Notes: a model not told the origin generated them from the sequence alone. Counted from the first letter of the stretch, positions 52,051-64,000 are shown. The stretch: 64,000 nucleotides of DNA from Cinclus cinclus (GCF_963662255.1 NC_085048.1:97489729-97553728), one strand, 5' to 3'. Program-made: numbers and translations.

Positions 52051-52950
52051 CAACCTTGGAAACCTCAGAAAACGGCTTCCTGACTCTTCTTCGGTGCTTG
52101 AGCTGGGAAGACTTGAACTCTAAACCACCTAAATGTCCTGTTGTGGGTGATCTCAAGTTCAGGTGACCCCACAGACAGCGACATGTCACCTCTGAATATA
52201 CATCATACTACATCTCAATTTCGAAAATTTTTACTTGTGACATCTTAGAAATCCAGGTTACAAGAGGTTACCTTTAATAATCAAATCAAAAGGTCAGTCA
52301 GAAAGAGGGATTTGCAAAGGATGTAAGTGTGGTATGAAATCACAATCAACTATGTATGAATCACTCTTTCAGAAGACAAATGCAGGTACTTAGTGATCTA
52401 ACCACATACCTAAGGGAAATTTACATGCCTGTGATGTACTCTCCAGAATTTAATAATGCATATGCATTGTTAATGTGCCACTTAGCAAATCTAGGGAATA
52501 TCATTTCTCAGTCAAGCAGAATTTCTCTTAGCTTCATTTTTTCCTGTTACCTTGCACTACAATTCAAAATAAACAATCATCTAACTTTTTAACTTAACAA
52601 AAATTAATTTAAAAACATTTTTAGTGTTGATAGGAGAGCTTTTGTTTATCATACAGCAATTTGGGAATATGTTGAACAGTACAGATATTAACTGGCTTAC
52701 CTTCTACTGAGAGCAAAAAGACTAGGAAAGAGAGGACGAAAAGTTAAGGTGTCAAAATATGTCAGCAGGGTAAAATGACAATTTCAGAATAGAAAAACTG
52801 AAAAACATTTAGAAGAACCCACTACTGGCTGGGCTTACTGGCCTGATTTGAAAATACCACAAGAGGGATGCTCCCCCTGCAAACTTACTTATAGTACTAT
52901 GTAAACTTGGAATTTTCCTAAAAACGATAACAAAAATCTGCAGTATTACT

Positions 52951-53031
52951 GTTTTGGTTTGAGGGGTTTTTTTTGTTGTTGTTGTTGTTGGGTTTTTTTT
53001 GCCTTTTTTTTTTTTTTTTTTGCAACAAAAC
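52951..53031. repeat. T-rich / (TTG)n low-complexity tract
   Basis: T runs alternate with TTG triplets and end in an 18-T run. It is complementary in character to the A-rich tract about 170 bases downstream. Confidence 0.95.
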
Positions 53032-53191
53032 TCTGTAAGGGGGAGAATATTGAACAATCAGATTAACCAGTAGTCTAAAAGTGTTATACAGGGATATATA
53101 AAGTACCATTTATAACATCGTGTAAAGGACCTCAAAAGTTTTTGTATCTTTTGATTCTCAGATGTCTTTAGAAACCAAGCTCTTGGACACT

Positions 53192-53290
53192 AAAAAACAC
53201 CCAAACAAACAAACAAAACAACAAAAAAAAAAAGCAAAAAAACACCCCAAAACAAAACAAACAAACAAAAAAAACCAACAAAACCCCCAA
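53192..53290. repeat. A-rich / (CAAA)n low-complexity tract
   Basis: Mixed CAAA, CAA and A runs with some CCCC. It could pair with the T-rich tract at 52951-53031. Confidence 0.95.
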
Positions 53291-54249
53291 ATATTACTGA
53301 AAGACACTGTACTTACATGATGTTGGGGATGGTGATGGTGTGGCTCCCTCTACTGCAGTATCCTGGATAGTGTAGCTGGTCCCTGCCTTGGTTCCTGGCT
53401 CAGTTATGAGAGAAAAGAAGCAGTCCTTTTCAATAAAAACAAACCGACCAAAGATTACACCGATGGATTTTTGCTCACGCAGAAATGGCTTTATGATTCT
53501 CTGGAGCAAGTCACAAAGACATACCTAATTTCAGGCAGCAGACCTGGCAGATAGACACAGACACTCCATTTAAAAGAGATTCAGGTGCAGCTGGAGCCTT
53601 GTAGCTCCTTTTGAGGCAGGGTGGTACCTTAAGGAGAGATGGGGTATTCCTCCAGAATCATGTCTTAAGATTCCTCTCCCTCCTGCTTCCATTGATTACT
53701 CCTCTCTTTTATCAACTACTTTCTTTTTCTCTCCTATGTCCTGATACTTCTTGTCTCATTTTGTGTGTGTTTGGGGCTTTTTTTCCCCCCTTTTATTGTA
53801 CCTCCATTTATTGTTTTGGGTTTATTATTTTGATCTTTTTGTCTCACCACTTCTTTATATGGCAAAATGCTTGGAAAGGAGTTGTTGTTTTTTCTGACAA
53901 TAGCATTGACCATTGCCACAAAATCCTTAAAGTGGAAAAAAATGCACCAGCAGCCCAAAAAGGAACTGGTTTGGCATCCTGATGCTGCATTGCAGTGCCC
54001 CAACACCATAAAAATCAAGCATTAACCACATTCTTCCACCCACAGAACCATGAGAGGAAGGATGCTGGGGTGGATCTGTGCCTCTGCACGTGCCCCATCT
54101 CAGTGCTGTGTGACACCAGTGTGACCTCATGTCACATCCCTGTCCTACACAAAGCTGGGGTGTTCTCAATCAATCAGGTGGAAGCAAGAGACTGAGGACT
54201 GAGGGATGCATTTAGAACTGATGTGGGGAATGGGTGTATGGAAATCAGC

Positions 54250-54640
54250 ACTTACTTTAGGCAGACCTGCTTGAAATCAAGCAGTAAATTTAGACCTGTT
54301 TTGCAGGCACCTGGAGTGACTGTAGTGCGTGTGCAGGAGGTCACTGCTTGGTCTCTCTGCAGCAGAGGAAGTGCTGTTTCTCCCATCCATCTCATCATCT
54401 CCATCACACTGTCAGTGAACATCTGTGATTTGAGCTCACACCTGACTGTGTGGTGGATGTAGCTGGCAGTGGAGATGATCACCTCCATCTGAAGCAGGTG
54501 CAGAAGGTAAATCCATCCAGCTGGTGGATGACTGTGAGCACTGAGCTCCTGTGCCCTTCCCAAGTGGCTCCAGGCAGGTCCAGTAGAAGATGCACAGCTC
54601 CCCCTCAGGCTCTCCCTGCCTACAGGTACTTTCCACAGCT
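54250..54640 (-). other. Minus-strand open frame ending at a donor-like site (weak exon candidate)
   Basis: A minus-strand frame of about 100 codons (54252-54563) ends where the strand reads aaagtaagt, a strong splice-donor match (the GTAAGT corresponds to 54250-54255). The translation is helix-like around VMEMMRWMGETALPLLQ, but I cannot assign it to a family. The upstream side has no convincing polypyrimidine-AG acceptor. It may be a coincidental frame in moderately GC-rich DNA or an exon remnant. Confidence 0.12.
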
Positions 54641-57600
54641 TGGTGGAGAGTTAATGGAAACAGACTCCTCTTTGTCCACTCCTGGAAAGCTGATCCCTTT
54701 ATGGGAGAGAGAACTTTCTGAATTTAACACCAGGTGTCTGTGTGTACAGACACTAACAGGCACATGGGCCCATGGGCACGTGCAGTACATGCACCCCAGA
54801 AGGGTGCAGGACTGTCCTGTTGTGCACTGCCAGCTGCACGGTTGCAAGTCTCAGGGTTTATTATTATTTTTTTTCCTACATGAGATTCACAACAGATGAC
54901 ACCTTCTGTGAAACCCCGGTTTTAAAAATCCCCAGGATTACAGAAGAATTTATTAGAAAGGAAGGCAGGTTCTTGAGTTTCATTGTTCCAGGGAAATATT
55001 TGAAAATTAGACCACTCAGCACCTTGGACTGAGATTTAAAAGATCATTATATTTTAAAAACTTGTTATTTTTTAATGCCCAGAGCTGGTGATGTAGCATA
55101 AGTCTGCTGTCAGCTCACAGATTTTACTTAAATTAGATACTAAAGGACTTCAGCAGTCCTTACAAAATAAATATGGGGCCATCTGTTACCAAAGGGTTTA
55201 TTCTAAAATTACAAATCTCCGTTGCCAGTGCTGCCCAGCTGTAATTGGCTGTGAGGTAAGCCACCACCTGAGGGCAGAGAAAAAGACAGTGAACAAAACT
55301 TCATCCAGAAAATGATCAAATTTTACTGTACCTATTTAGTCATTTTTCCAACACAAAATGCTTCAAACTAATGAAATGCATTTTCCATTCACAGAAAAAA
55401 ATATACATGCATTTAAAAGTACCAATTCAATGAGTTTGTTTAAGTGTGAAGCAGGATTTTCTCTAAGAGACCCTGTGTTAATATTTAAGGAAGAATGTAG
55501 GAGGAGACAGAAGGAGACAGATGCTCCAAGACAAGTGAAAATGATTTAGGTGTGCTTCTATTAATACAAAATCTGCACTGTATTATTACTATGAACACAG
55601 GATGTTCAAGACACGTGGTAACAGACAAGCCAAGCAGTGACGTGGGAGTCTTCTGGCTGAAGTTGTCTTCCTGAAACTAGGAATAAAAGAGAATGTGTCA
55701 AACAGAAGACCATTAAATGCAAAGCTAAAAAAATAGTAATGAAAAGGAAGTGTGTAAAATGAGGCCTTGTTTCCTGGTAACCCTGTGGAAAAGTCAAATT
55801 TAGTGATAGAGATTATACCTTAAATTATGCATGAATGAATGTCACAATTATAAGCTTTAACTTCTGAAGTTCAGGCAGCACTGACAGCAGCAGACTTGCC
55901 ATGCAAGCAGTGTAACCTCCCAGCCACACTGTCAAATTTGTGAAAAGGAGAAATACAGATATTTGCTGTCTGGTACAGACACATGAACTCCCATTTCTGA
56001 TAAAAATCACAGTTCACAGGTTATAGAGCCCCATACTTACCATTCATGACTGCAGCAGCTCTGTTCACAGAGAGAAAATTACCCCACTACAATTCAGCAA
56101 AAATATATAAAACCCTGCAATTTTTTTCAGAACTTTGTATATTTTTGGTACCTGTGTTACAAATACAATGAACAGAGGTGGTGTCCATCATTTTTTACCA
56201 CCCAGCAATGTTCTGCCATAAGGGTTAGTTGGAGCTGGTTCTGCAGAGCAATGTAGGAAGCCCATAGGAACTATGGGGACTATTCCTTGGATGAGGAAGA
56301 GTGCCAGCATGGTCATCCAGTATTTGAGGGGTAGAGCAGCCTGTGAGGGGTCTGGATCATACCAAGGGGCTGCCTGAATGACAGCCTCAAGGTGAGCATG
56401 TGTGGACTGGCTGCACATCCTTCTCAAGGTTTCACATAGCAGGCTACCCGCTCTGTCCTGGCAAAAAGCCTTACACAAGTCTTCCAAATTCTCCACAGGA
56501 ATCCAGATTGGAAAATACTTCAGTGATCCTACAAATGAAGCTTCAAATAATGTTTTTCCTTAGTGCAGATCACCAGGACTGCAACTGTCCCTGGAGGACT
56601 GCAGAGTTCCATGGTAGTACAATTGTCACTGGATCATGACTGGATTGTTGGCTTTAGCAGGCAGTTAAAGGAAAGGGTGGAGGAGGACACATTTTCATAC
56701 TAGTTGATTTTAAATATCAATCAATCTTAGGGTTTTTCTAATTAAAATAGAAAGATGCTTGAGAAAGAAAATAATTTTTAGAGCAGATCTATGGAGAGGA
56801 TTAGTGTATTTGGCACTGTCCCTAATTTGTCCTTACCTGAAATGAATTCAGTTTTAAATTATCTGCCTCTCCAAGGCATGGATGCCAGCTGCACAGATAG
56901 ATCTAGCAATTCTGTACTGTAGGCATATTGTCCCTGTGTCACTCCTTGCCTCACTGCTTCCCCAGACTGCTTAATTGCCATATCATGAAACAGCTGCCAT
57001 CCAGGTATACCTCATGCATTTTTATTTTCTATTTACCACTAAAGTAGCAGATGATTAAACTGATTGCAGGTTGTAATGTAACTAACTATGTACCAAAACA
57101 ATTATACTAGCAACTGTTTTCAATAATAATTATTAGGGACCCACTAGAAGTACCAGCTTTAGTATTTGTTGCTTTGATGCTTTTCCAAATACTAAAGCAG
57201 TAATAAAAAATAATGAACTGGACTTTATATTCAAATGTGGTGGTATTTGTCTGCAGGGTTTGCTGCTGTTTCTGTTTAGTTATGGTGGCCAAAACGTTGT
57301 GAAAATTAGGAAGGGAATGAGGACAGATTGATAACCACCTACAGATCAACACATTACAGCATAACATTGTCCTCATGTCTGTGAACAGCAGCTTGGTGAA
57401 GAATGTAATATTAGCACTCTGCATGGCTTCTTTCTCAATGAGAAAGAAAAGAAAAACAGCTCCAAGTGGAGCTCTTGGCAGGGACTGGAGAAGCCTGTAG
57501 AGAAAAATAAGAGTTACAGGGCAAATTAAATAATGGGAAACCTTGTGTCTGTAGCATGTGAAGGGAGATGTGGTGTATGCAGCCAAAAAAGGGAGATAAT

Positions 57601-60600
57601 CACAGAGAACGTCCTGTCCTTGCAAGGGGCGGCAAAAATGGTATGGACTGGAGCAAGTGAAGTGACACACAGAGCACTGCCATGTACAGGAAGGAGAACA
57701 GATTTACCATCATGGGCATGAGCAGGATGAAAGCCCTGGTAATTCCATGGTGAGCTCTCAGCCTCCACGCTTCCCCTGGTTTATATTCTACCACACACAC
57801 ACCGAGGAAGGATCCCTGCCCTACCTCAGGCCAAGCACAACTTGTTTTAAGGAGAAGCCATTAGTGCCACCTCAGAGATCTCAAGCCCTGTCTCCCTGGA
57901 AGATTCGTGTTATGTGTCTCCCAAGCCCATCTGCTGAAAGATAATGTGATAGTGAAAACCAAGCTGCATTAAAATAGAAGTTATAAAACTGAGGCTTCTT
58001 ACTGAGTGAACTGCCAGGGCAGAGAAAGGAGTATTGAACCAGCTCCCTAGTGCACCTACAAGCACACTGGCAGTGAGTTTCATGAAAACAAACTCCTATT
58101 AAGCATTTGAAATCGTGTTGTGAGTACCTCTGCCCTTCTGCCCTCTGTGCTGCTTTACAAGGACTAACCTGGCCATTAGGGGGAACATTTCCAGACTCAT
58201 TTCAATCAGTGAGCTCTCGACTGTCACCAGCTCAGTGTATGTGTGCTTAAAAATTAAGTTACATAAATACAGAGCTGCTAACAAAACAGAAACTTTAGGA
58301 AAGAGACCTCTCAGCACATCTACACAAAGAAGTCTTCAAAAAAGAGCTCAGAGTATTATTAGTTCTAATGAGCTATTCATTTACAGTAGGTTGACTGGTT
58401 ATCATTTCCTTCTAAAAGCATCCTCATTCAGAAAAGGCTCATAGTTAAACTGTCTCTCTTGCTAGGAAAACCAGTTATCACCTGAGGACTGAGCCAGAGG
58501 ATGGATCTCGTGTGGACCAGGCTCACTGGACACAACACTCATCCAGTGTGAAACTCAGAGCATCATATGATAGCAGAACAGGCCACCTCTCCCCATGTCA
58601 CCTCACCCTTTTCCCAGCCTGCACCTGCAGCAGGAAAACAACTTTTGGAAGCCATTTCCCCAGATTTAGTGCCAAAGTCATCTTGGCAATAGATCAGCTC
58701 CACATAAGGAACAAATAGATTTTAAAAGGAAATAAAGAAGCCTCTTTTCTTAATTTATTTTTAATTTTTTCTGTGTTTTAATTAGTGGGAGCCAATCTTC
58801 CTTCAGCTCTCTGAGCAGTATCTGGCAGGGATGCAGGACTGAAGCATTTAATGTGACCATTCTGGTTCTTCAGCACCAGGCTGCTTCCCAGTTGCCTTTC
58901 TCATGCATTACCAATGCTGACAGCTGACAACTCTGAAGCAAGAGGATATCAGGAATGCAAAACACAAATAATGTCTTTTTGCAACACCGATTTACTGATT
59001 CAATGCTGGCAAAAAGCTTGGAACTTGCTTAACACTGTCCATCCAGCTCAAATTTATGTCCAAGGCCCTGACAGCTGCAAATACCTCATGGTACTTTATT
59101 AACAGACCATTGCCATTATCAGTTTTTGTAAACCTTTACATCAAAACTCTTTGTTTTCCACAAGAGATCATCTGATTTAAACAGGGATTGGCTCAGGGAA
59201 ATTCAATGCCAGGTGCTATACAGGTCAGACTGCTTGATTGCAATTGTTTTTTTCTCTGGATTTGCAAGGTATTTTTTCTTTGCAAAATGAAATTATCAAA
59301 CTGTATCAGTGAAAAATCCACAAGTGTTCATACTATCAATAGAAGCACAATAAAACAGAAGGCAGGAAACAGGATAGCTGTGGGTAGCTACTACACTTTC
59401 AAATAGCAGGAGCATCTTGAACCCAACAAAATCAGCAGATGAATGTTCCTGTTCTGTGGGAGCAGGATGGAATCATGGAGAAGAGTTTGATCATCTTTCA
59501 GCCCTGGCCCATTTTTATTTTTATTCCTGCCTATTTTTTTTTTCCTTTCTGGTTTACTTTTTTTTAAGACATTCTATTATTGTGCACAGATCTATACCAT
59601 ATCACATGAAAAACAGCTGAATTGGAGATGCGGTCTGTCTGCAGTTCTGGTTGGGAATTAATTTCACAGGTTATGTTTAGACTCTTCTCAATTTCTGAAC
59701 TCCTGTTTCTGGTAGCTCTGCTGCATGCTGTTCCGGCAGCTCTCATCTCACTTCAGGTCTGCATCTAAGAGAAGGCACAATATAAGCAAAGCATACTAAA
59801 ATGTCATTTATTCAGAAATCTTACAGTTCCATCTCTTCTTTTTGCTGCTTTGTCATGTAAAAAACCCAACAGTTAAAAGGTTTTAGTCATACACATACAC
59901 ACATACATTTAGTCATTAATGTTTATTAATGGGACCCTAAATAAGCATGCAGTTCTTGCTTCGTTTCTCACTGCTGTACAAGCTCTTCTAAAACTAGTAC
60001 AAGGAATCTGCCTGTCTGCAGACATGCAAAAAAGCAAGCAAAGAGGAAATTCATCATCATCTGCTACTAAAATAAAGGTGGTTTCTCAGCCCAATTAAAG
60101 GAAAATGAGTTACTGCATGACCAGTGTCTGATTTACATATGCTGGATGCTGAGAAGAGGTAAACTTAGTGCTGGTGAAAAAGTGCCCTTTAAACACACTT
60201 TTAAAACACACTACATTTTTTTCCAGGCCTATACAAAATGAGTGTATTAGAATATATGATTTTTTTACCAGTCTAGCAGATGGATTGTATTTAGGTCAGA
60301 ATGACCTCAGTACTAATAAACATTTTGTCATGGTTGTATTTTCCAAAACTCAGCATTTTCACTGGTTGCCTTATTTGCAGCATTCACGTCATTCTTTAAT
60401 TCTCCTTTGGGGCAACTTCTGAGGAAGTCAACATTGCCTTCAGGCCTGTCTGTATCAGCATGATGAGACTGTTTCTGTGCCTTGTTCCACCTCACAGTCT
60501 GAGATGGGTCTGGCAGCCTCTGTCACCAAGGTAGGGCATGCAGAGCACTTGGGTTACCTCTGATCACCTCACCTCTGTGAAGACCAAAGCAGCTCAAGTC

Positions 60601-60693
60601 AGCCTCAGAGGAAGGACACACGTTCATCAAATGAAGCAGTGGACTACTCTTTCCACTCCCCAAAAGATATTTGCACGCCAGAGTTATTTCACC

Positions 60694-60713
60694 TTTTTTT
60701 TTTTGTTGTTGTT
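60694..60713. repeat. T11 with TTG units
   Basis: Eleven T followed by three TTG-like units. Simple repeat. Confidence 0.85.
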
Positions 60714-61359
60714 TATAGTTACTGGGTGTTTGCAGCAGCCCTGAAAATCAGTTAAATCCCGTGATCATTGTCCACAGTCATTTCTTGTGCCAAAAATGAA
60801 AATGAAAGATATTAAAAAAGTTTGAGAAAATGTGTTTATAACAAAGGAGAAAAGTGAAAATCATTACATTTGTCCCAGTGGGACAACTGCAAAATATTGG
60901 GCTGATAAAATCCTAACAGTTTTGTTCAAAAGAAGAAAATTTTACCTATAATAGCTAGGCCTTTGGGGGCTTTTTTCCTCACTTTAAGAGCTTTCTGTTA
61001 ACTCTGGAAGCAAATTTGTCACTCAGCTCAGAAGACTCATAGAGAAGGATAGTGCACATAGCTGGTGTTTCAAACACACCAAAGTGAAATACCTAGACTG
61101 CTCTTGACATTAATTCTCACAGATAACACTCCCTTAGCAAACTTTGTCTGAAGATCTTTCAGAAGTTTGATATCAACCATTTTTTTTCCTTGAGGGCCCA
61201 GCCCCTGCCTGAGTGATGCTCCCTGCAGCTGTGCCCACCTGCAGCCCTTCCTCCTGGATTGACCCTGGATCCGATCCACACCCTCAGCTTCTCTGGGGCT
61301 GTTGTGGTGACCAGCACCCTGCACTGCCCACACAGCTCAATGCCCATGTGGAAACCAGG

Positions 61360-61716
61360 AATGAGTGGTGTCCCTCAGGCTGGGACCAGTGGTATTTAAC
61401 ACCTTCATCGGTGACAGAGACAGTGAGATCAAGTGCAGCAGCAGAAAACTGGCAGACGACACAAAGCCAAGTGGTGCAGCTGATGTGCCTGAGGGACATG
61501 GTGACATCCATGGGGATCTGGACAGGCTTGAGGCCCATGAGAGTCACGTGAAGTTCAACAAGACTGAGTCCTGCACAGAGGTCAGGGCAAACCCCAGTAC
61601 CAATACGGGCTGGGGGACAAAGGGGCTGAGAGAAGCCCTGCCATGAAGGACCTGGGGATTCTGGTGTATTCAAAATTGCATGTTGTCCCTTCCAGCCCAG
61701 GCTACTGTGATTCACA
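61360..61716 (+). mobile_element. CR1 LINE with partial reverse transcriptase, internally deleted
   Basis: A sense CR1 piece retains part of the reverse-transcriptase coding region. SGVPQ is readable at 61364-61378. After a frameshift, LGPVVFNTFIGD and then ADDTK follow, with the ADD codons at 61452-61460 representing the catalytic Asp pair, and then DLDRLE and VKFNK. A further frameshift precedes KDLGILV. The sequence then jumps to gttgtcccttccagcccag and actgtgattc, which is the terminal 3' tail, so most of the 3' untranslated region is deleted. The element is 5' truncated, frameshifted and dead. The GC-rich 61185-61359 stretch before it was not identified. Confidence 0.82.
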
Positions 61717-62750
61717 TGCTGAGGATCTGCATCAGCTGGGTCAGCAAAGGCTCTGCCTCTGCCAGGAGCAGCCTTGCTCCTGGTGCTCCCTGAGCCTCAC
61801 CAATTCGCTCTTGACTGCCTGGCATCTTCAAGAGCAAGACCCCTCACCTGAGGAATGATTTTTCCTTCCTGTTAAATGTATCTTCCAAAGAATATTGAGA
61901 GGTAGCAAACAGTACAGAGGATAAACAACCAGGTACCTGGTCTCAAGAGCACTTTGCTTTTCTGTTGTAGTTTTTAAGTATCCTTCTTGATATACATGAC
62001 TTCATTTTTTTCCAGAAATACCTCAAAATTACCTTGTTAGTCTTTTCCTTATTCCAGCAGCTAACAATATAGAAATGGATTATTATAAACTCTGGATGAA
62101 AGCTTATGTTTAGCAGAGGGTCACTGTAGAGCCTAGAAAAGCTAGGTATTGACAAAACTGTTTCAGTTTCAAAAAATTTGAGGTATTGTCTTGAAAAAAG
62201 ACAAATCCTTGCCATTTCCACTGCTTCTGGAATGGAAAATGTTCAGAACCACTTCGGGAGCTAAAAGTTCAGTAATAACACCTTTTGTAACCTCCTATAA
62301 AACAACTTCAGACTTTCATGTTTTAATTATTCTAGAACCTACTCTGTTGAGATTGGCAGAAAAACAAGTAGAATTATGTATTGTATTAGGGAGAAGATGA
62401 AGACCTTGTCCTAAAAACCCCCTCAGCTTGAATCAGTGGGAGTGCCTCTACCAGGCATTAGTGTGGATGGAGAAATTGGCACCAGGAACAAGCAGGCTGA
62501 AGAGGGGGACGTGTGCGCCAAGCGATCGCATCCGAGTGTCTGCCAAGAACTGATAAGCTCCAGAGACTTCACAGTCCTGCTGAATCCACAAAAAGTGAAA
62601 AACTGAGCACAGACACTCTGCCAAATCTGTCCAAATTCACTGGCATCAGCCATGGGTGTTGTACAACGCAGGCTACATCCATGAAGTCTGCTATATGCAA
62701 AACGACAAGATTATCTGTCTATTTATCCTAATTTATGGATATGATTATAT

Positions 62751-62788
<38 letters not shown>

Positions 62789-64000
62789 AATGACCAAACA
62801 AAATGATCTGGAGGGACTTCCTGAACATCCTGACACATCAAAACACACCTCTGCTTTGAAGCAACCAGTTGGGGTTGGTCTCCCAACTCTTGCTCCTCTT
62901 GTCAGTGCAGAGATGTTTGTTAACCACATGAGGGAATAAATGAATTGAGTATGTAATGAATCCCTTGCTATTAATAACAGCATAACAAAAGATATCTAAT
63001 AAATGCTACTGTGACATGTTTCCCCTAGTCTGATCCCAGAGAAAAGGGGACATAGAACAACACATTATTGCAAATTTAAATTTCTACAATTTTGTAGAAT
63101 GATGTTGGATCCAGACTATCTAAATTACAGCCTTAGGTATGTTTCCAGTGTGGCATTTTTCAAGTGGCTGTCACCATAAATGGAAGCATGCCCAGACACA
63201 CACACAGGGACACCCCAGACCTGGAGAACTGGTATCATGGAATGGGACAAATTAAAAAGTTGCCAGGCCCCTCACCCAAGCTTCTGCACCATGTGGTCTG
63301 TACAGTCTAAGGATCACAGTCTCTTCTTGAGACATTCACAGTGTTGCCAAATCAGTAACCTGTCCCTCTTCCATCAAAGTCACCAGGACTGACTCATGCT
63401 CCTCCCAGCCTGAAGAAACCCCAGGGCTACCAAACTCAACCCCAACAATAAAATGACTTCTGTGCCACTCATATCATCTTGGCTCAGGAGGCCACCAAAT
63501 TCAGATTAGTCTTCATGTTTTCCTGTCATCTCCATTCCTCATTTGAACAGACCAAGAGTCATCTCCAGGAAGAATCTATCAGGAGTCTGTTCAAAAAGTC
63601 CTTATCTTTAAAACTGGGCCTGCTTTCAGCATTCACCAAGTTTTTCCCCTTCCTGCCTCATCCCATCTCCCTGCTTCCATCTGCCAGATGGGCGATCACC
63701 ATAATTTTCCAGAAAAATTTAAACTGTGTTGCCTATTTACAGAAAAAAATTGATGAAAATGAGCCACCCAAACACTTGTGCGGGTACAGGTCCTGGTGAG
63801 TGTTTTTGATAGGAGCAGCAACACCACCTGAGGGGTTTATCCTGCAGCGTGTTCCACTTCCAAGCACTTCACGGGCCACATGCAGTTGAATCCCATATAC
63901 TTTCCTCAGGACAATAAATACCTTTGCTTTTGCACTTCAGTTTGAGGCAGAGACCACATCAGATTGTTTCTGAACGCAATAGATGGCAAGTTAAATGGAA
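61717..64000. other. Unique non-coding DNA to window end
   Basis: No exon recognised. A frame of 106 codons at 63479-63799 has no domain. A small CpG-rich spot including gcgatcgc lies near 62508-62535. A CA microsatellite lies at 62755-62784. Confidence 0.5.
62755..62784. repeat. (CA)15 microsatellite
   Basis: Fifteen uninterrupted CA units, followed by TATA. Arrays of this length are usually polymorphic. Confidence 0.97.

Larger units (their letters stand above)
51537..52183 (+). mobile_element. Solo LTR of a songbird endogenous retrovirus
   Basis: About 647 bases begin with TGTCAC and end with GCGACA, giving the short TG...CA inverted ends of an LTR (TGTC/GACA). Internal order fits an LTR: a U3-like part, a TATA-like tataaaag at 51943-51950, and aataaa at 52045-52050 about 100 bases downstream. 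Phrases such as gagtcaggatggcatcac and gaataaacaaccttgg match an LTR family I recall as abundant in songbird genomes; I cannot assign its class with certainty. No internal viral genes or second LTR flank it, so it is a solo LTR left by recombination. No clear target-site duplication was seen. Confidence 0.8.
52184..61359. other. Unique non-coding DNA, no gene recognised
   Basis: About 9 kb of mostly AT-rich sequence. It contains two low-complexity tracts (52951-53031 and 53192-53290), a pyrimidine-rich stretch at about 53640-53860 and a T/TTG tract at 60694-60713. Minus-strand frames of about 100-190 codons occur at 54252-54563, 56188-56496 and 57107-57670. None matches a known family. No interspersed repeat was recognised. 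Confidence 0.5.

Noticed and set aside
48680..52183. A complete provirus with two LTRs and internal genes
   Set aside because: The two LTRs belong to different families, and the DNA between them is CR1 and unique sequence. No gag, pol or env reading frames were found.
56188..56496. Minus-strand frame of 102 codons with a hydrophobic segment
   Set aside because: It begins with a GTG rather than ATG, matches no family I know, and is of a length expected by chance in this much sequence.

Overview
The window looks like nuclear DNA of a bird, most likely a songbird. This rests on interspersed repeats: several CR1 LINE copies in both orientations (6532-6975, 18588-18661, 20945-21175, 36842-36905, 38821-39328, 46828-47150, 49196-50170, 51042-51442, 61360-61716) and two avian endogenous-retrovirus LTRs (48680-49195 and 51537-52183). 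I saw no Alu, L1 or other mammalian repeat, no bacterial-style gene arrangement, and no rRNA or tRNA gene. The passerine assignment is an inference from recalled repeat families.

No protein-coding exon could be recognised with confidence. Open frames are short (longest about 200 codons), overlap each other on both strands, often cross microsatellites or T-rich tracts, and match no family I know. The DNA is mostly unique, AT-rich, intergenic or intronic sequence. I cannot tell which, because no flanking exon is visible.

Layout: 1-6531 is unique sequence, then an antisense CR1 (6532-6975). 6976-18587 is unique sequence with an AAT microsatellite, three A-tracts and a long T/TTTG tract at 15119-15214. 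18588-21175 holds two CR1 fragments. 21176-33765 is unique apart from a TA/CA/TG tract, a run of 19 C and a CAA repeat. A striking ATTGG pentanucleotide array sits at 33766-33845. 36842-39328 contains two sense CR1 pieces, with a weak receptor-like reading frame between them on the minus strand. 39329-46827 is unique. 46828-52183 is the transposon-rich part: CR1, ERVL-type LTR, old CR1, younger CR1, second LTR. 52184-61359 is unique with two complementary T-rich/A-rich low-complexity tracts. 61360-61716 is an internally deleted CR1 that still shows part of its reverse transcriptase. A CA microsatellite lies at 62755-62784.

Nothing here reads as a previously undescribed multi-gene system. The items most worth checking are the second LTR, the ATTGG/CCAAT array, the C19 run, the transposon cluster, the deleted CR1, and two weak gene-remnant candidates on the minus strand (37500-38130 and 54250-54640).
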